Shown: piece after piece, positions 4,618 through 5,233 of the stretch
How the letters are laid out: each line of letters opens with the position of its first letter
How positions within the stretch are numbered: the first letter of the stretch is position 1
Assembly: GCA_027064285.1 (NCBI GenBank)
Contig: JAMOPX010000228.1
Span: 1-5,233, forward strand
DNA from: Desulfobacterales bacterium
Lineage (GTDB): Bacteria > Desulfobacterota > DSM-4660 > Desulfatiglandales > JALVZP01
DNA length: 5,233 bases
Direction: 5' to 3'
Position numbers and translations under genes: made by a program
The notes under the pieces: generated by a model
What the model was told of the DNA's origin: nothing
The model's input: only the letters and a program-made list of their open reading frames with translations
Database searches by the model: none

Positions 4618-4684
4618 AAAATAGTCTTGGTATTATTAGGAAAGCTTTCTTATGATGATTTTAAATTGGTATTATAGATGAGAT

Positions 4685-4752
4685 GATATTTTTGATCCTG
4701 TTTGAAAATCCTTATTGAACAGGCTCAAAAATTCGAGCCTGGCCGAAATATC
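4685..4752. other. Compact foldable segment with nested and competing stems
   Basis: GATATTT (4685-4691) pairs with AAATATC (4746-4752). Inside, CCTGTT (4697-4702) can pair with AACAGG (4718-4723), or CAGGCTC (4720-4726) can pair with GAGCCTG (4735-4741). The two inner choices overlap and exclude each other at full length. A further stem TCAGAA with TTCTGA follows near 4769-4791. The stretch is less AT-rich than its surroundings. It could be a structured RNA, a REP-like palindrome or part of a decayed element. There is no independent evidence of transcription. Confidence 0.4.
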
Positions 4753-4842
4753 TTTCGAACATCCTCAGAAGTTTTCGTCAGTTCTGAAATAGTCGAACAC
4801 AACAGTATATAGGGTCGATCTTCTAAAAAGAGAGGTGCTGTT

Positions 4843-4953
4843 ATGGAAAATGGGATAAAAGAACCGTATAAATTTTCGAGTAGGAAGCTATCACCCACCA
4901 AATTCTTAGCTGGGAATAAGATTACATGGAAATTTTTTAAAGAGTTATTTTAA
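4843..4953 (+). CDS. Doubtful 36-residue reading frame within the repeat region
   Basis: ATG 4843 follows a fair ribosome-binding sequence (GAGAGGTG, 4830-4837). It encodes MENGIKEPYKFSSRKLSPTK, then FLAGNKITWKFFKELF and a stop. Most of it comes from the left arm of the long inverted repeat at 4863-4901 and from the 4929-4972 repeat, so it is probably a by-product of repeat sequence. I list it because the start context is reasonable. Confidence 0.15.
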   Translation: MENGIKEPYKFSSRKLSPTKFLAGNKITWKFFKELF

Positions 4954-5078
4954 ACCAGTATTGGTATAAGTAGTGTAAGAAAAAAGGAACGGATATTCTT
5001 TTCCTTAGTAGTAGTTCCCTATGAGCAAAGAAGTTGGTGTTGGTGGATGATAGCTTCCCAGTCGAAAATTTATACGGT
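4863..5078. repeat. Long inverted repeat with 39-bp arms
   Basis: The arm 4863-4901 (starting ACCGTATAAATTTTCGAGTA, ending CACCCACCAA) matches the reverse complement of 5040-5078 at 36 of 39 positions. The spacer is 138 bp and contains the ACCAGTATTGGTATAAGTA block. As RNA this would form a very stable long hairpin. The right arm belongs to the full-length - strand element; the left arm is a + strand copy that lacks the TAATACCAATTATGCATTC beginning. Confidence 0.85.
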
Positions 5079-5097
5079 GAATGCATAATTGGTATTA
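4929..5097 (-). mobile_element. Most complete copy of the TAATACCAA repeat element, about 169 bp
   Basis: Read on the - strand from 5097, it starts TAATACCAATTATGCATTCA, passes through the 39-bp arm shared with 4863-4901, then CTTATACCAATACTGG, and ends near GAAATTTTTTAAAGAG (4929-4944 on the + strand). Parts recur at 4509-4563 (start), 4863-4901 (middle) and 2364-2418 (end), which defines it as a repeat family within this window. An open frame of 49 residues runs through it (ATG at 5086 to stop at 4937, starting MHSPYKFSTGKLSSTNTNFF). The other copies are truncated or interrupted in this frame, so coding is doubtful. The end at 4929 is defined only by where similarity stops. Confidence 0.55.
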
Positions 5098-5133
5098 GGG
5101 AACAAAATGAGAATTATTAGATCTCCACCTAAA

Positions 5134-5178
5134 TAATCGGTCAAAAAATTAGGATTCTGTCAAAAAAGATAAAAGTTC
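5134..5178 (+). repeat. Diverged direct repeat, copy 2 (TAATCGGTCAAA family)
   Basis: TAATCGGTCAAA at 5134-5145 is identical to 2317-2328 and is followed by a loosely matching TCTGTCAAAAAAGATAAAAG. CCTAAAT (5128-5134) and AATTAGG (5148-5154) around it can form an imperfect small hairpin. Confidence 0.5.
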
Positions 5179-5233
5179 TATTCATTGTAGCTTTGACTTA
5201 ATTTACTAATATTAGGAAAAAATTTTTATTATA

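Larger units (their letters stand above)
4473..4633. repeat. 14-bp inverted repeat pair inside the 4334-4674 element
   Basis: ATACCAAGACTATT (4473-4486) and AATAGTCTTGGTAT (4620-4633) are exact reverse complements 133 bp apart. They share the ATACCAA core with the neighbouring repeat ends but continue differently (GACTATT instead of TTTAAAA or TTATGCA). This suggests a separate, related element, or an older copy. Confidence 0.6.
4334..4674. mobile_element. MITE-like element with 16-bp perfect terminal inverted repeats
   Basis: TAATACCAATTTAAAA (4334-4349) and its exact reverse complement TTTTAAATTGGTATTA (4659-4674) bound 341 bp without a convincing gene. The next about 20 bases inside the two ends are weakly similar. 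CTAC and TAGATG flank the ends with no clear target duplication beyond a possible TA. No coding capacity for a transposase is present, so it would need to be mobilised in trans. Other repeats (4473-4633 and one starting at 4509) lie within it. Confidence 0.5.
4291..5233. other. Non-coding repeat-rich region downstream of dnaA
   Basis: About 940 bases hold no convincing gene on either strand. Their dominant feature is the core ATACCAA, in seven places. It reads on the + strand near 4337, 4473 and 4512, and on the - strand near 4633, 4672, 4967 and 5095; most copies are preceded by TA or TT. All + copies come first and all - copies last, giving large interleaved inverted repeats, listed separately. 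I see no transposase, tRNA or clear terminator. The last 55 bases are AT-rich and contain the palindrome CTAATATTAG, with nothing else recognisable. Confidence 0.7.

Noticed and set aside
4334..5097. CRISPR array
   Set aside because: The repeats are few, irregularly spaced, in both orientations and of different lengths, with no uniform spacers and no cas genes.

Overview
The window reads as low-GC bacterial chromosome. The strongest taxonomic hint is the DnaA protein: its P-loop stretch STGLGKTHLSQA, its acidic Walker B LLLEEIHFLSGKEKTQ and its C-terminal NRTHSTAIYA are of the style I associate with Desulfobacterota/Thermodesulfobacteriota (the former sulfate-reducing deltaproteobacteria). 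The AT-rich, lysine- and isoleucine-rich coding would suit a thermophilic or syntrophic member, but genus-level placement is not supported.

Bases 1-1328 are the end of a surface-polysaccharide operon on the + strand: the C-terminal tail of an EpsL/PglC-type undecaprenyl-phosphate sugar phosphotransferase, overlapping by one base (TAATG) a complete EpsN/PglE-type sugar aminotransferase. The pair would make and attach a 4-amino-sugar that starts a glycan repeat unit. Bases 1329-1614 are decayed DNA: a short AAGGATTA-type repeat, an internally deleted relic of a 23S rRNA intervening-sequence (four-helix bundle) protein, and a possible tail of a second DegT-family aminotransferase.

Bases 1615-2082 encode a small coiled-coil protein with near-identical 11-residue repeats and a single C-terminal membrane anchor. 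A further open frame at 2105-2254 looks like the tail of an unrecognised gene. Bases 2290-2940 hold no convincing gene and are very AT-rich, with several inverted repeats. The last inverted repeat is a pair of DnaA-box-like sites facing each other and overlapping a promoter with a perfect TATAAT. This is a plausible dnaA control region and a candidate origin.

Bases 2941-4290 are a complete dnaA gene with a substituted P-loop glycine, a Glu-Glu Walker B, a changed sensor 1 and a Thr where the DNA-contacting Asp normally sits. No dnaN follows. Bases 4291-5233 carry no convincing gene. They are packed with interleaved inverted repeats whose ends share TAATACCAA, including a roughly 169-bp element on the - strand with partial copies on both sides of dnaA. 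These resemble non-autonomous (MITE-like) repeats. No transposase is visible in the window.
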